Shown piece by piece: positions 1 through 7,770 of a DNA stretch of 64,000 nucleotides. The notes under the pieces were generated by a model. The model saw nothing but the letters and a program-made list of their open reading frames with translations, made no database searches and was not told the origin of the DNA. The stretch comes from Novosphingobium arvoryzae. Lineage in GTDB: Bacteria; Pseudomonadota; Alphaproteobacteria; Sphingomonadales; Sphingomonadaceae. The stretch is from assembly GCF_014652615.1 (NCBI RefSeq), contig NZ_BMZD01000002.1:124001-188000 (forward strand), written 5' to 3'. Both the position numbers and the translations under genes were made by a program. Position 1 is the stretch's first letter; each line of letters begins with the position of its first letter.

Positions 1-321
1 CTGCCGGGCTATGTCGAAAAGGCCGAAGACCTGAAGGCCAAGGGCATCGACGAAATCGCCTGCACCGCCGTCAACGATCCGTTCGTGATGGGCGCGTGGG
101 GCAAGGCCGCCGGTTCGGCCGACGTGACCATGCTGGCTGACGGCAACGGCGACTTTGCCGAAGCGCTGGGCCTGACGATGGACGGCAGCGGCTTTGGCCT
201 GGGCAAGCGCGGCCAGCGCTTCTCGATGGTGGTCAACGACGGCGTGGTCGAACAGCTCCACGTCGAAGCACCGGGCGACTTCAAGGTCAGCGCGGCCGAC
301 TACATGATCGAGCAACTCTAA
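1..321 (+). CDS. Peroxiredoxin (Prx5-like), 3' part only
   Basis: The gene enters from the left edge, so the start and the peroxidatic cysteine region are missing; 106 residues remain. The readable part has the Prx5/AhpC-TSA pattern: a beta strand ending in a cysteine (IACTAVND), then FVMGAW, an aspartate-rich strand (MLADGNGDF), a glycine-rich GLGKRGQRFSMVV strand and a C-terminal EAPGDFKVS segment. Proteins of this family reduce hydroperoxides in the cytoplasm with thiol donors. A strong Rho-independent terminator starts about a dozen bases after the stop, so this is the last gene of its transcript. The family call is firm; which thiol reductant it uses cannot be told from here. Confidence 0.88.
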   Translation: MPGYVEKAEDLKAKGIDEIACTAVNDPFVMGAWGKAAGSADVTMLADGNGDFAEALGLTMDGSGFGLGKRGQRFSMVVNDGVVEQLHVEAPGDFKVSAADYMIEQL

Positions 322-332
322 GTTGCTGCGAT

Positions 333-374
333 AAAAAAAGGGGGCAAGAACCGATGTTCTTGCCCCCTTTTTTT
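333..374 (+). terminator. Rho-independent terminator after the peroxiredoxin gene
   Basis: A perfect 12-bp stem (GGGGGCAAGAAC at 340-351, GTTCTTGCCCCC at 356-367) with a CGAT loop is flanked by seven A before and seven T after. The flanking A and T runs make it usable on both strands, so it can also stop transcription of the minus-strand gene that ends at 387. Confidence 0.93.
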
Positions 375-386
375 GTGCCCATCGGG

Positions 387-860
387 TCAGTCTGAGTGCC
401 GCTTGGGCGCGTTCGCCAGCGGCTGACGCAGTTTCAGGGCCACTTTGCCATTGGTGAAACTGCCGCGCATTCCGCAATAGCTATGGCAGCCGTTATCGCG
501 GTCGCTCCAGCGCAGGTCCTTGCCCTGCCGCCAGATCTCCAGCCGGCACGCCTTGCCCTGCCAGCCATCGGGATCGGTGAACACCAGCTTGCGCCCCTGC
601 ATCACCGCCCGCCCCTGCAAATCGCAAGTGTGGCCGTTGAAGAAGTTCAGCGCAAAGCTGACATCCGCGCTCTGCCCATCGACGGGCGTGATGATCACTT
701 CGTCGGTAACGTCGAACTTCGCCCCGCTGACGTCCCCGCTCTGCCAGGTGCGCGGATAATACCCGGCCAGTTCGGCCAGCGGATCGGCCTTGCCCGCCTG
801 CACCGCTGCCGCCCCGCCCAGCGCCAGCAGCGCCGCCGCCGCGATCATCATCCGCCGCAT
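387..860 (-). CDS. Secreted cysteine-containing hypothetical protein
   Basis: A 157-residue protein of no family I recognise. Residues 1-22 form a signal peptide (MRRM, then an alanine/leucine core, ending VQAG), so it should be exported. The mature part is predicted beta-rich with four cysteines (HTCDLQG, GKACRLEIW, NGCHSYCGMRG), which suits two disulfides in the periplasm. It starts 4 bases from the stop of folE on the same strand and is probably translated from the folE transcript, although a link to folate is not implied. It converges on the peroxiredoxin gene. Codon use looks like its neighbours. Function unknown. Confidence 0.75.
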   Translation of the reverse strand: MRRMMIAAAALLALGGAAAVQAGKADPLAELAGYYPRTWQSGDVSGAKFDVTDEVIITPVDGQSADVSFALNFFNGHTCDLQGRAVMQGRKLVFTDPDGWQGKACRLEIWRQGKDLRWSDRDNGCHSYCGMRGSFTNGKVALKLRQPLANAPKRHSD

Positions 861-864
861 CGGA

Positions 865-1473
865 TCAGTAACCCATCAGGCTGAGCACTTCCTTGCGGCT
901 GCGGTGATCGTCCAGGAAACAACCGATCAGGCGGCTGGTGACCATGCCCACGCCCGGAGTCTTGACCCCGCGCCCGGTCATGCAGCCATGCTGTGCCTCG
1001 ATCACCACGGCCACGCCGTGCGGTTGCAGGTTGTCCCAGATGCACTGGGCCACTTCGGCGGTCAGCCGTTCCTGGATCTGCAGGCGCTGGGCATAGCCGT
1101 GCAGCACCCGCGCCAGCTTGGAAATCCCCACCACCTTGTCCCGCGGCATGTAGGCGATCGCCGCCTTGCCGGTGATCGGTGCCATGTGGTGTTCGCAGTG
1201 CGACTGGAACGGGATGTCCTTCAGCAGCACGACTTCATCATAGCCGCCCACTTCCTCGAACTGGCGCGCCAGATGGATCGCCGGGTCGTCCTGATAGCCC
1301 TGGCAATATTCCTTCCACGCCCGCGCCACGCGGGCCGGCGTATCCAGCAGGCCCTCGCGGCTCGGGTCGTCCCCCGCCCAGCTGATCAGGGTGCGGATCG
1401 CGTCCTGCACGTGCTCCGGAACCGGAAGCTTGGCCATCGGGCCGGCATCGCCGGCGTCGGAATCGCAGCTCAT
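865..1473 (-). CDS. folE: GTP cyclohydrolase I FolE
   Basis: Converts GTP to 7,8-dihydroneopterin triphosphate, the first step of tetrahydrofolate synthesis, in the cytoplasm. The 202-residue product shows the type I signature: SHCEHH at 91-96 and QHGCMTGRG around 161-169. C93, H96 and C164 correspond to the zinc ligands of the family. The reading frame is open further upstream, but the ATG at 1473 is chosen because a purine-rich ribosome site (GAGGGGAAAGG) precedes it and longer versions read into the preceding gene. It lies 16 bp after the phospholipase D-like gene on the same strand. Identity is secure from the metal-binding motifs. Confidence 0.95.
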   Translation of the reverse strand: MSCDSDAGDAGPMAKLPVPEHVQDAIRTLISWAGDDPSREGLLDTPARVARAWKEYCQGYQDDPAIHLARQFEEVGGYDEVVLLKDIPFQSHCEHHMAPITGKAAIAYMPRDKVVGISKLARVLHGYAQRLQIQERLTAEVAQCIWDNLQPHGVAVVIEAQHGCMTGRGVKTPGVGMVTSRLIGCFLDDHRSRKEVLSLMGY

Positions 1474-1489
1474 CCTCAAACCTTTCCCC

Positions 1490-2986
1490 TCAGCGCGGAC
1501 GGCGCAACATCCCCCCGCGGAACAGCCCGCGCCGCTTGCTGAACGGCTCGAACAGTTCTTCCGGCCGCTCAGGATCGAGCAGGGCCTTGTCGGCAACCGC
1601 TTTCTCCGCTTCGCTCAACGGAGGCAAGACCAAAGCGTCCAGTCGCTTCCCATGCTTTGTGCTGTGTTCGATCAGCGCGATCATCGAGGGGTCGGCGGCC
1701 AGCGCCGCCTCCACCGCCTCGACCGACAGGCCCAGATGCTCGGCCAGCAGCCGGTGGCGCAGCCGGGTAATCGCCGGCATGGCATGGCCGTTGCCGGGGC
1801 GCGCGGCGTCGATGAACACGTCGCATTCGCTGTCCAGCCCCAGCGAGCGGTTGTTCATGTTGGCAGAACCGATCCGGACAATTTCGTCATCGACGATCAT
1901 CATCTTGGAATGGACATAGATCGGCGTGCCCGCCGCGTTACGCGGCACATAGACGCGGAACCGGCCACGATGGTCGCGCTCGGCAATGGCATGGCACAGC
2001 CGCGCCCGCGCGCCGTCCATCGCCTTCTGCTCCAGCCAGCCGGATGCCGTCAGCGGGTTGATCAGGACGATTTCCGGCGGGTCCGGCTCCGCCATGCGCT
2101 CGGCGATCGCCTCGGCAATGGTGCGCGCCGCGAAATACTGGCTTTCGGCATAGATGAAGCGCCGGGCGCGGCGGATATGTTCGATGAACAGGTTCTCCAC
2201 CTCGCGCAGCTCGCCCAGCCCGCCCCATGCGGCGCGGGTGCGGGCAATCCCGATCTCCACATCCTCGAATTCCGCCTTGATCGTCGCGGGCCAGGCCGTG
2301 GCGCGGCTGGGGGCGCATGGCTCCATCGGCACACCGCCCGCATTGCGCCACCGTTCGCGCCCCAGTTCGGCCAACGCGCCCGCCGCGTCGCCCTCGACCA
2401 GCATCGACAGGTCGTGCCAGGGCGGGAATACCCGCCGCCCCCACGGCATCTTGCGCCGCTCGTCGTCCTCGCGGTGTTCAGGCGTGTCCCAGCGGTCGGA
2501 CGTCATGTCGATCCCGCCGCAGACCGCAAAGGTATCGTCGATCACCACGACCTTCTGGTGATGGCTGCACCCTAGCGGATGCGCGGCGTCGAACTTGAAA
2601 TCGATATGCCGGTGCAGCCACCAGCGGATCAGATCGACCACCATCGAACCACGGAAGATGAACTTCAGCGCGCCGAAGTTCCATTTCAGCACCCGCACTT
2701 CCAGTTCGCGCGTGCGGCGGCACAGCCAGACGACGAAGCTGCCTAGCCGTGCCGGCATCTCGGTCTTGCTGGGACGATGCCAGATGCGCCGACCGGTGCC
2801 GAGGTGAATGCGGGTGTCAAAGTCCCAGCCGATCAGCATGATCCGCTGGCGCGCGCGCAGCATCGCGGTCTGCATCAGCGCAAAGTAATCCGCCGCATCG
2901 ACCACCACGTGCGCGCGGCTGGCGCGGGCGAAGCGCCAGACGGATGGCGCCTCCTGATCCCCTGCCGTGCCGCCGTGTTCGGTCAT
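1490..2986 (-). CDS. Phospholipase D-like phosphatidyltransferase/hydrolase
   Basis: A 498-residue member of the phospholipase D superfamily with two HKD motifs: HHQKVVVIDD at about 142-151 and HSKMMIVDDEIVRIGSANMN starting at 359. These give two His-Lys-Asp sets forming one active site that acts through a phosphohistidine. Both motifs are complete, so it should be active on phosphodiesters, most likely phospholipids. There is no obvious signal peptide. The frame is open for 92 more codons upstream, but that arginine-rich stretch overlaps the divergent methyltransferase; the ATG at 2986 (MTEHGG) is the natural start. Substrate is not readable: a cardiolipin synthase-like or a broad phospholipase role are both possible. 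Confidence 0.87.
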   Translation of the reverse strand: MTEHGGTAGDQEAPSVWRFARASRAHVVVDAADYFALMQTAMLRARQRIMLIGWDFDTRIHLGTGRRIWHRPSKTEMPARLGSFVVWLCRRTRELEVRVLKWNFGALKFIFRGSMVVDLIRWWLHRHIDFKFDAAHPLGCSHHQKVVVIDDTFAVCGGIDMTSDRWDTPEHREDDERRKMPWGRRVFPPWHDLSMLVEGDAAGALAELGRERWRNAGGVPMEPCAPSRATAWPATIKAEFEDVEIGIARTRAAWGGLGELREVENLFIEHIRRARRFIYAESQYFAARTIAEAIAERMAEPDPPEIVLINPLTASGWLEQKAMDGARARLCHAIAERDHRGRFRVYVPRNAAGTPIYVHSKMMIVDDEIVRIGSANMNNRSLGLDSECDVFIDAARPGNGHAMPAITRLRHRLLAEHLGLSVEAVEAALAADPSMIALIEHSTKHGKRLDALVLPPLSEAEKAVADKALLDPERPEELFEPFSKRRGLFRGGMLRRPR

Positions 2987-3083
2987 GGCCCATGTGTAAC
3001 CCGGCTTGGCTCGCGCGTCATCCGCCGCGATAAGGGGCAATCGCGCCCTTTCCCTAGGCCCCGGCGTATGACACCAAGGCCGC

Positions 3084-3842
3084 ATGGTGCTCGATCCCCA
3101 ACAATCCGCCCTCGCCGCCGTCGCGCGGCGATTCGCGGGCCGGATTCCCGGTGCCATGCCGCTGGGCCGCCTGGTGCGCCGCCTGCTCGATCCCGGCCTG
3201 CGCGAAATCGACCGCCTGCGACGCCATGAGGCGACACGCATCCTGCAGCCCTTCCCCGACACGTTCGAGGAACGCTATCCGCAATTGTTCGATGCCTTGG
3301 CCGAGCGGCTGCGCCATGTGCCGGAGCCGCGGATCCTGTCGTTCGGCTGCTCCAGCGGGGCCGAAGTGCGCTCGCTGCGCCGCCGCCTGCCCCAGGCGCG
3401 GATCGTGGGGCTGGACCTCAACCGCCGGATGATCGCGCAGGCACGCGCCGCCGATCCCGATCCCCGCAGCGATTACCGCCTCGCCGACGCGCCGCTTCCG
3501 GGTGAGGCGTTCGATGCCGTGCTGGCCATGGCCGTGCTGCGTCACGGGGTGCTGGAAGCGGATCGACCGGCCAGCTGCGCCGCCGTGCTGCCGTTCGCGC
3601 GCTTTGCGGAAACGATCGCCCGGCTGGACCGGCATGTCGCGCCGGGTGGCTGGCTGGCGCTCTATCACGCGCACTTCCGTTTTCGCGACACGCCGGTCGC
3701 ACTGCATTATGCGGCCGATCCGCTGCGGATGAGCGACCATGCGCCGCAGACGCTGCTCTATGGACCCGATGACCGGCTGCTGGTTGGCGCGGTGGAGCCG
3801 GCAGTGCTGTTTCGCAAAAACGCAGCCGCTCAGGACGGCTGA
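3084..3842 (+). CDS. Class I SAM-dependent methyltransferase
   Basis: A 252-residue protein with a Rossmann methyltransferase core. Motif I is altered but recognisable as ILSFGCSSGAEVRSL near residue 88, followed by the acidic end of strand 2 (IVGLDLNRRMI) and a motif IV-like AFDAVLAMAVLRHG. The charged N-terminal 80 residues (LRRHEATRILQPFPDTFEER) are of unknown use. It is divergent from the phospholipase D-like gene across 97 bp, which should carry both promoters. The acceptor substrate cannot be inferred from sequence. The gene ends just before a terminator facing the other way. Confidence 0.8.
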   Translation: MVLDPQQSALAAVARRFAGRIPGAMPLGRLVRRLLDPGLREIDRLRRHEATRILQPFPDTFEERYPQLFDALAERLRHVPEPRILSFGCSSGAEVRSLRRRLPQARIVGLDLNRRMIAQARAADPDPRSDYRLADAPLPGEAFDAVLAMAVLRHGVLEADRPASCAAVLPFARFAETIARLDRHVAPGGWLALYHAHFRFRDTPVALHYAADPLRMSDHAPQTLLYGPDDRLLVGAVEPAVLFRKNAAAQDG

Positions 3843-3862
3843 AAAACAGGCAATACGGCCCG

Positions 3863-3901
3863 AAAATAAAAACCCCCGCCAGGTCAACAGACCGGCGGGG
3901 G
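3863..3901 (-). terminator. Rho-independent terminator, mainly minus strand
   Basis: Inverted arms CCCCCGCC (3873-3880) and GGCGGGGG (3894-3901), extended inside by GGT/ACC, precede TTTTTATTTT when read on the minus strand. It lies between the methyltransferase and tRNA-Arg and can stop read-through from the tRNA side; on the plus strand the tail is only ATTTT. Confidence 0.75.
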
Positions 3902-3905
3902 ATTT

Positions 3906-3924
3906 TGGCGCGCCCGGAACGATT
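3906..3924. repeat. Partial copy of the tRNA-Arg 3' end
   Basis: The 19 bases here are identical to 4041-4059, the last part of the tRNA-Arg gene including the encoded CCA. The copy lies 135 bp downstream of the true tRNA end in the direction of tRNA transcription. It is too short to be a tRNA. It resembles the attL/attR relics left by tRNA-targeted integrases, or a collapsed tandem tRNA duplication. No integrase is nearby. Confidence 0.7.
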
Positions 3925-3997
3925 GCCCTCGCCCTGCGGGCTCGGTCGTCTCCGCTTCGCTGCGACTCCGAAAGTCCGCAGCGTTGGCTCAGACCCG

Positions 3998-4043
3998 CCA
4001 TATACAAAAGGGCCCACCTTGCGGTGGACCCTTTTGTATATGG
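3998..4043 (-). terminator. Long hairpin directly after tRNA-Arg
   Basis: A near-perfect inverted repeat: CCATATACAAAAGGG (3998-4012) pairs with CCCTTTTGTATATGG (4029-4043), and CCACC (4014-4018) pairs with GGTGG (4023-4027) around a TTGC loop. On the tRNA strand it begins within the encoded CCA and ends in CCCTTTTGTATATGG, so it is the likely tRNA terminator or processing hairpin. The pairing includes the tRNA's own CCA. Confidence 0.7.
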
Positions 4044-4117
4044 CGCGCCCGGAACGATTCGAACGTCCGACCCTCAGATTCGTAGTCTGATGCTCTATCC
4101 AGCTGAGCTACGGGCGC
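4041..4117 (-). tRNA. tRNA-Arg (anticodon ACG)
   Basis: Read on the minus strand the 77 bases fold as a complete tRNA. The acceptor stem is GCGCCCG/CGGGCGC, the D-arm follows TAGCTCAGCTGGATAGAGC, the anticodon stem is TCAGA/TCTGA with loop CTACGAA (anticodon ACG), and the T-arm contains GTTCGAATC. A G discriminator and an encoded CCA end the gene. A34 would be deaminated to inosine to read CGN arginine codons. A long hairpin follows immediately. Confidence 0.97.
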
Positions 4118-4162
4118 GTTGGAGAGGCGCCAATAGGGGCCTGCTCCGACCTTGGCAAGGCC

Positions 4163-4594
4163 CTAATTGCACCTGTCGATAAGTTCTTTCACCGCGGACG
4201 CCAGCGGCACGTCGAGCGGCGGCATGGCGAGGTTCGCCAGTGCATCGGCCGCGAACCAGCCGATCGCTTCACCATCCAGGCAGCGCGGCTCCCCGGTCCA
4301 CGCGCGGCAGGTGTAAAGCAGCACGACATGCGGATCGCCGGGGTTTGCGGCAAAGCTCAGCGGCGCCAGCGCGGCGGGTGTCAGCACCACGCCCAGCTCC
4401 TCGGCAATCTCGCGCACGAGGGCCCCCTCCAGCGATTCGCCCGGTTCCACCTTGCCGCCGGGAAATTCCCACAGCCCGCCATGCGCCTTGCCGATCCGGC
4501 GCTGCTGCATCAGCACCCGCCCCGCCGGGTCGATCAGCGCCGCCGCCACCACCGGCACGATTGTCGGAATTTTTGGCACCACCGCCACGGCCAT
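4163..4594 (-). CDS. mutT: MutT-type Nudix hydrolase (8-oxo-dGTP diphosphatase)
   Basis: A 143-residue single-domain Nudix protein. The Nudix box is complete from residue 46 (GGKVEPGES, then ALVREIAEELGV), matching G-x5-E-x7-REUxEExGU with the metal-binding glutamates. Preceding residues GLWEFPGGK and the overall length fit MutT, which hydrolyses 8-oxo-dGTP and so prevents A:T to C:G transversions. Its position beside tRNA-Arg and divergent from the pilin genes gives no pathway hint. A related role in cleaning other oxidised nucleotides is possible; the domain call is secure and the substrate is by analogy. Confidence 0.88.
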   Translation of the reverse strand: MAVAVVPKIPTIVPVVAAALIDPAGRVLMQQRRIGKAHGGLWEFPGGKVEPGESLEGALVREIAEELGVVLTPAALAPLSFAANPGDPHVVLLYTCRAWTGEPRCLDGEAIGWFAADALANLAMPPLDVPLASAVKELIDRCN

Positions 4595-4659
4595 AAACCT
4601 TTTCTTAGGGAACTGCTGCGAAACCGGGCCATCCGCCTGATCTCGCGGAGAGGGGACCC

Positions 4660-4851
4660 ATGCTGGCCATTATCAAACGACTGTTTGCTGACAAGGCCGG
4701 GGCCACCGCTCTGGAGTACGGGCTGATTTGCGCGCTGATCGTGATTGCCATGGTTGGTGCTTTCAACGGCTTCACCAACGAAACCCAGTCCATGTGGACT
4801 GACGTCGCGTCGAAGCAAAAAGCGGCCACGCAAAAGTCCTCCAGGAATTAA
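4660..4851 (+). CDS. Flp family type IVb pilin (first of two)
   Basis: A 63-residue prepilin. After a short basic leader (MLAIIKRLFADKAG) comes the Flp hallmark ATALEYGLICALIVIAM, in which processing after the glycine would leave Glu5 and Tyr6 in the mature pilin, followed by a hydrophobic helix. A GAGAGGGG ribosome site precedes the ATG. The C-terminal tail is hydrophilic and lysine/serine rich, unlike the second copy. No tad/cpa secretion genes are present in this window, so assembly must depend on genes elsewhere. Confidence 0.92.
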   Translation: MLAIIKRLFADKAGATALEYGLICALIVIAMVGAFNGFTNETQSMWTDVASKQKAATQKSSRN

Positions 4852-4945
4852 GTATTTTTCAAGGAATAATACCTAGTTCTGCAAATGCTCAAACGGGGAA
4901 ACCAAAGCGAGCCGGGTTTAATAGACTGCCTTAAGGAGACTGACC

Positions 4946-5137
4946 ATGAAGAAGCTCATCAACAAGTTTTTCAAGAACGAAGACGGCGCCACCGCGATCG
5001 AATACGGTCTGATTGCTGCCCTCATCGCCGTTGCCGCGATCACCGCGATGCAGGGCCTGGGCAACGAACTGGGCACCACCTTCAACACGACTTCCTCGGC
5101 CATGCAGGAAGCCAACCAGGCTGGCGCCGGCAACTAA
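4946..5137 (+). CDS. Flp family type IVb pilin (second of two)
   Basis: A 63-residue prepilin with leader MKKLINKFFKNEDG and mature start ATAIEYGLIAALIAVAAI, again placing Glu5 and Tyr6 as in Flp pilins. A good ribosome site (AAGGAG) lies upstream, and a strong terminator follows the stop, so this is the end of the transcript. It is closer to the usual major-pilin form than its upstream neighbour, which has a cysteine in the helix and a different tail. The 94-bp gap between the two holds no gene and may carry a separate promoter. Confidence 0.94.
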   Translation: MKKLINKFFKNEDGATAIEYGLIAALIAVAAITAMQGLGNELGTTFNTTSSAMQEANQAGAGN

Positions 5138-5163
5138 GCTGGCAGCCAACTGGCAAACGTTCG

Positions 5164-5191
5164 GGGCGGCAGGGAAACCTGCCGCCCTTTT
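5164..5191 (+). terminator. Rho-independent terminator after the pilin genes
   Basis: A perfect 10-bp stem, GGGCGGCAGG and CCTGCCGCCC, closes a GAAA tetraloop and is followed by TTTT. It separates the pilin transcript from the convergent M48 protease gene. Confidence 0.9.
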
Positions 5192-5203
5192 CGTATGCGC
5201 GGG

Positions 5204-6679
5204 TCAATAGGTGACCAGCTTGACCTTTTGCCCGACTGTTACCGTGGCCCCGGCCGCCAGACCGTTGAGCACCCGGAAACGGTCTTCCTGCGCAGCGGTA
5301 TAGGCCATGCGCTTGGCCAGCGACTGCACCGTGTCGCCCTTCTTGACAGTGTCCACCACCAGCTTGCGCGGCTTCACCGCGGTTGCCTCGGCCGCCGTGA
5401 TCCGCCGCATAGACTGGAACATCCCGTCGAACAGGGCGGTGTTGCCGGCAGGAACGATGGTGATGAAGTGGAACGCCGAATCCTTCGCCCATTCATAGGC
5501 AAACACCACCACGTCCACCTGGCTGCCGCCAGAGGCGACCCGCGCCAGCGCGTAAGCGGCGGGAATGCCATTCACCGTGGTGCGCGAAATCGCGCCGGGC
5601 GTGATCTGCTGCTGCCCCGATTCGGTCAGCGACGCAAACGCCGAGCGGACATAGGCGTCCATGTCCCCCGCATAAGCGGCGGTGGTGAACTGCGCCTTCC
5701 CCGCCTGCCCGGTGATCGCCACCGCGCGGGTGCCGTTGACCAGGTAAAAGCCGTTGGGCGCGGTAAACGTCAGCTTCAGATCGGGGTGCGTGAACTTGTG
5801 CCCGTCGACAATGCCCTGCTTGGGATCGTCGCCATAGGTCAGCCCGGCGATCCGGCTGAGGAACAGGTCGCGATTCGTCACGCCCTTGGCCGTGCTGCCC
5901 GCGCGGGTCAGCGCGGTGCGCACGCGCGAGGCCGGGTCCGGGTGGGTAGAAGCCCATTCCGGCACCTTGTCGGTCGATCCCATCAGCCGGGCATCGAGCG
6001 TGTTCTGCGCCGCGAGGCTGCCCAGCACGGTCGACATCGCGCGCGGATCGTATCCGGCCTTGTTCAGATAGGCGATGCCCAGGTTGTCCGCCTCGGTTTC
6101 CTGCCCGCGCGAATACTTCAGGGTCAGCAGCTGCGATCCCTGCATGAAGCCCTGTTGCAGGACCTGGCCGACCTGGCTGTTCTTGAGCAGCACGCCCGAC
6201 AGCACGCTGCCCAGCACGCCAATCACCGCGTTGCGCGTTGCCGCGCTCTGGCGCTTGGCCGCATGGCGGGCGGCCACGTGGCCAACCTCGTGCCCCAGCA
6301 CGGCGGCCAGTTCCGCCTCGTTGTTCATCAGGGCCACCAGCTGGCGGGTGGTGTAGACATAGCCGCCGGGGATCGCGAAAGCGTTGTTCACCGGCGAATT
6401 GAGCAGCGTGACCGTGAAATCGCTCTGCGCGTTGCTGAGGCCGGACTGGACGGCGATCTTCTTGCCGACCGATTCGACGTATTGTGCCTGCATGCCGGTC
6501 ATCGCGCCGCCGAATTCGGCCACCAGCTGCGGGTGCGCCTCTGCCCCCTGCTGCTTGTCCTTGGCGCTGATCGACTGGACCACGCCCGTGCCGGACTGGG
6601 CAATGGTGCCGGCCTGCGGAATGGCAACGGCGGCCAGCGCCGCGCTGGCAATCAGAACGGGACGGATGGGGCGCGACAT
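5204..6679 (-). CDS. M48 family periplasmic metalloprotease (BepA-like)
   Basis: A 491-residue secreted zinc protease. An N-terminal signal peptide runs to about residue 28. The catalytic motif HEVGH is at 130-134 and the downstream zinc ligand lies in ETEAD (about 194-198), as in gluzincin M48 enzymes. The middle part resembles the helical region of M48 proteases that handle outer-membrane proteins. The last 50 residues (KKGDTVQSLAKRM onwards) look like a LysM-type fold, suggesting attachment to peptidoglycan. It is a single gene, convergent with the pilins. A role in outer membrane quality control is inference from the family. Confidence 0.88.
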   Translation of the reverse strand: MSRPIRPVLIASAALAAVAIPQAGTIAQSGTGVVQSISAKDKQQGAEAHPQLVAEFGGAMTGMQAQYVESVGKKIAVQSGLSNAQSDFTVTLLNSPVNNAFAIPGGYVYTTRQLVALMNNEAELAAVLGHEVGHVAARHAAKRQSAATRNAVIGVLGSVLSGVLLKNSQVGQVLQQGFMQGSQLLTLKYSRGQETEADNLGIAYLNKAGYDPRAMSTVLGSLAAQNTLDARLMGSTDKVPEWASTHPDPASRVRTALTRAGSTAKGVTNRDLFLSRIAGLTYGDDPKQGIVDGHKFTHPDLKLTFTAPNGFYLVNGTRAVAITGQAGKAQFTTAAYAGDMDAYVRSAFASLTESGQQQITPGAISRTTVNGIPAAYALARVASGGSQVDVVVFAYEWAKDSAFHFITIVPAGNTALFDGMFQSMRRITAAEATAVKPRKLVVDTVKKGDTVQSLAKRMAYTAAQEDRFRVLNGLAAGATVTVGQKVKLVTY

Positions 6680-6809
6680 GGCTGGCTTCTCCTCAAGGCC
6701 AAATTAACCACGACAAGGGCTACGCCCTCGCCAAGCGGTTGAAAAGGCCTGATAGCCAGCCCTGGGATGACCCGCCGCTGAACGGCGCTGTGCCGAAGTG
6801 TCGCGGGCC

Positions 6810-7754
6810 TCAGCCCTCGCCGATCCGCAGGAAGCGTTCCTCGCGCATGGCGCGGATCTTTTCCGCAGGCAGCTTGGCCAGCGTATCCAGTTCCTCGCCG
6901 ATCACCTTGGCCAGCGCCAGGGCGGCCCCGGTCGGATCGCGGTGCGCACCGCCGATCGGTTCCTTCACGATCCGGTCGATCACGCCCAGCGCCAGCAGAT
7001 CCTGCGCGGTCACTTTCATCGCTTCGGCCGCATCGGCCGCGCGTTCGTTGGTGCGCCACAGGATCGAGGCGCAGCCTTCCGGCGAGATCACCGAATAGAC
7101 CGCGTGTTCCAGCATCAGCACGCGTTCCGCGCTGGCCAGCGCCACCGCGCCGCCGGAGCCGCCTTCGCCCACGATCACCGCCACCATCGGCACGCCCAGC
7201 GCCAGGCACGCCTCGGTCGAACGGGCAATTGCCTCGGCCTGGCCGCGCTCTTCCGCCTCGACCCCCGGAAACGCGCCCGAGGTATCGACCAGCGTCACCA
7301 CCGGCAGACCAAACCGGCTGGCCATTTCCATCAGGCGGATCGCCTTGCGATAGCCTTCGGGCTTGCCCATGCCGAAGTTGTGCTTGATCCGGCTCTGCGT
7401 GTCGTTGCCCTTTTCGTGGCCGATCAGCATGACCCGGCGGCCACCCAGTCGCGCGAAGCCGCCGATGATCGCCTGGTCGTCGCCGTAATAGCGATCCCCG
7501 CCCAGCGGCACGAAATCGGTGAAGGCCAGCTCCACGAAATCCTTGAAGTGCGGGCGCATCGGGTGCCGCGCGACCTGCGTCTTCTGCCAGGGCGTCAGCG
7601 CGGCATAGGTGCTGGCCAGCAGGTCCGCGCTTTTCTTTTCAAGGCGGCGCAGCTCGGCGCTGATATCGACATCGCCGCCCGCGGCAGAGCGCAGCTCGGC
7701 AATGCGGGCTTCGAGCGCGGCGACGGGCTTTTCGAATTCGAGATAGGAAACCAT
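6810..7754 (-). CDS. accA: Acetyl-CoA carboxylase carboxyltransferase subunit alpha
   Basis: The 314-residue alpha subunit pairs with AccD to transfer carboxyl from biotin to acetyl-CoA, making malonyl-CoA for fatty acid synthesis. It has the family N-terminus (MVSYLEFEKPVAALEARI), the ARHPMRPHFKDFV segment, DTSGAFPGVEAEERGQ and GEGGSGGA, which form the oxyanion and CoA site. The ATG at 7754 matches the usual AccA start; the frame remains open a little further into the gap after xerD, 16 bp away, with which it is probably cotranscribed. Confidence 0.97.
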   Translation of the reverse strand: MVSYLEFEKPVAALEARIAELRSAAGGDVDISAELRRLEKKSADLLASTYAALTPWQKTQVARHPMRPHFKDFVELAFTDFVPLGGDRYYGDDQAIIGGFARLGGRRVMLIGHEKGNDTQSRIKHNFGMGKPEGYRKAIRLMEMASRFGLPVVTLVDTSGAFPGVEAEERGQAEAIARSTEACLALGVPMVAVIVGEGGSGGAVALASAERVLMLEHAVYSVISPEGCASILWRTNERAADAAEAMKVTAQDLLALGVIDRIVKEPIGGAHRDPTGAALALAKVIGEELDTLAKLPAEKIRAMREERFLRIGEG

Positions 7755-7770
7755 GGTCGCTGCGCTAGCC

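Noticed and set aside
3906..3995. A second tRNA gene
   Set aside because: Only the 3' 19 bases match; no anticodon arm, D-arm or 5' acceptor strand is present.
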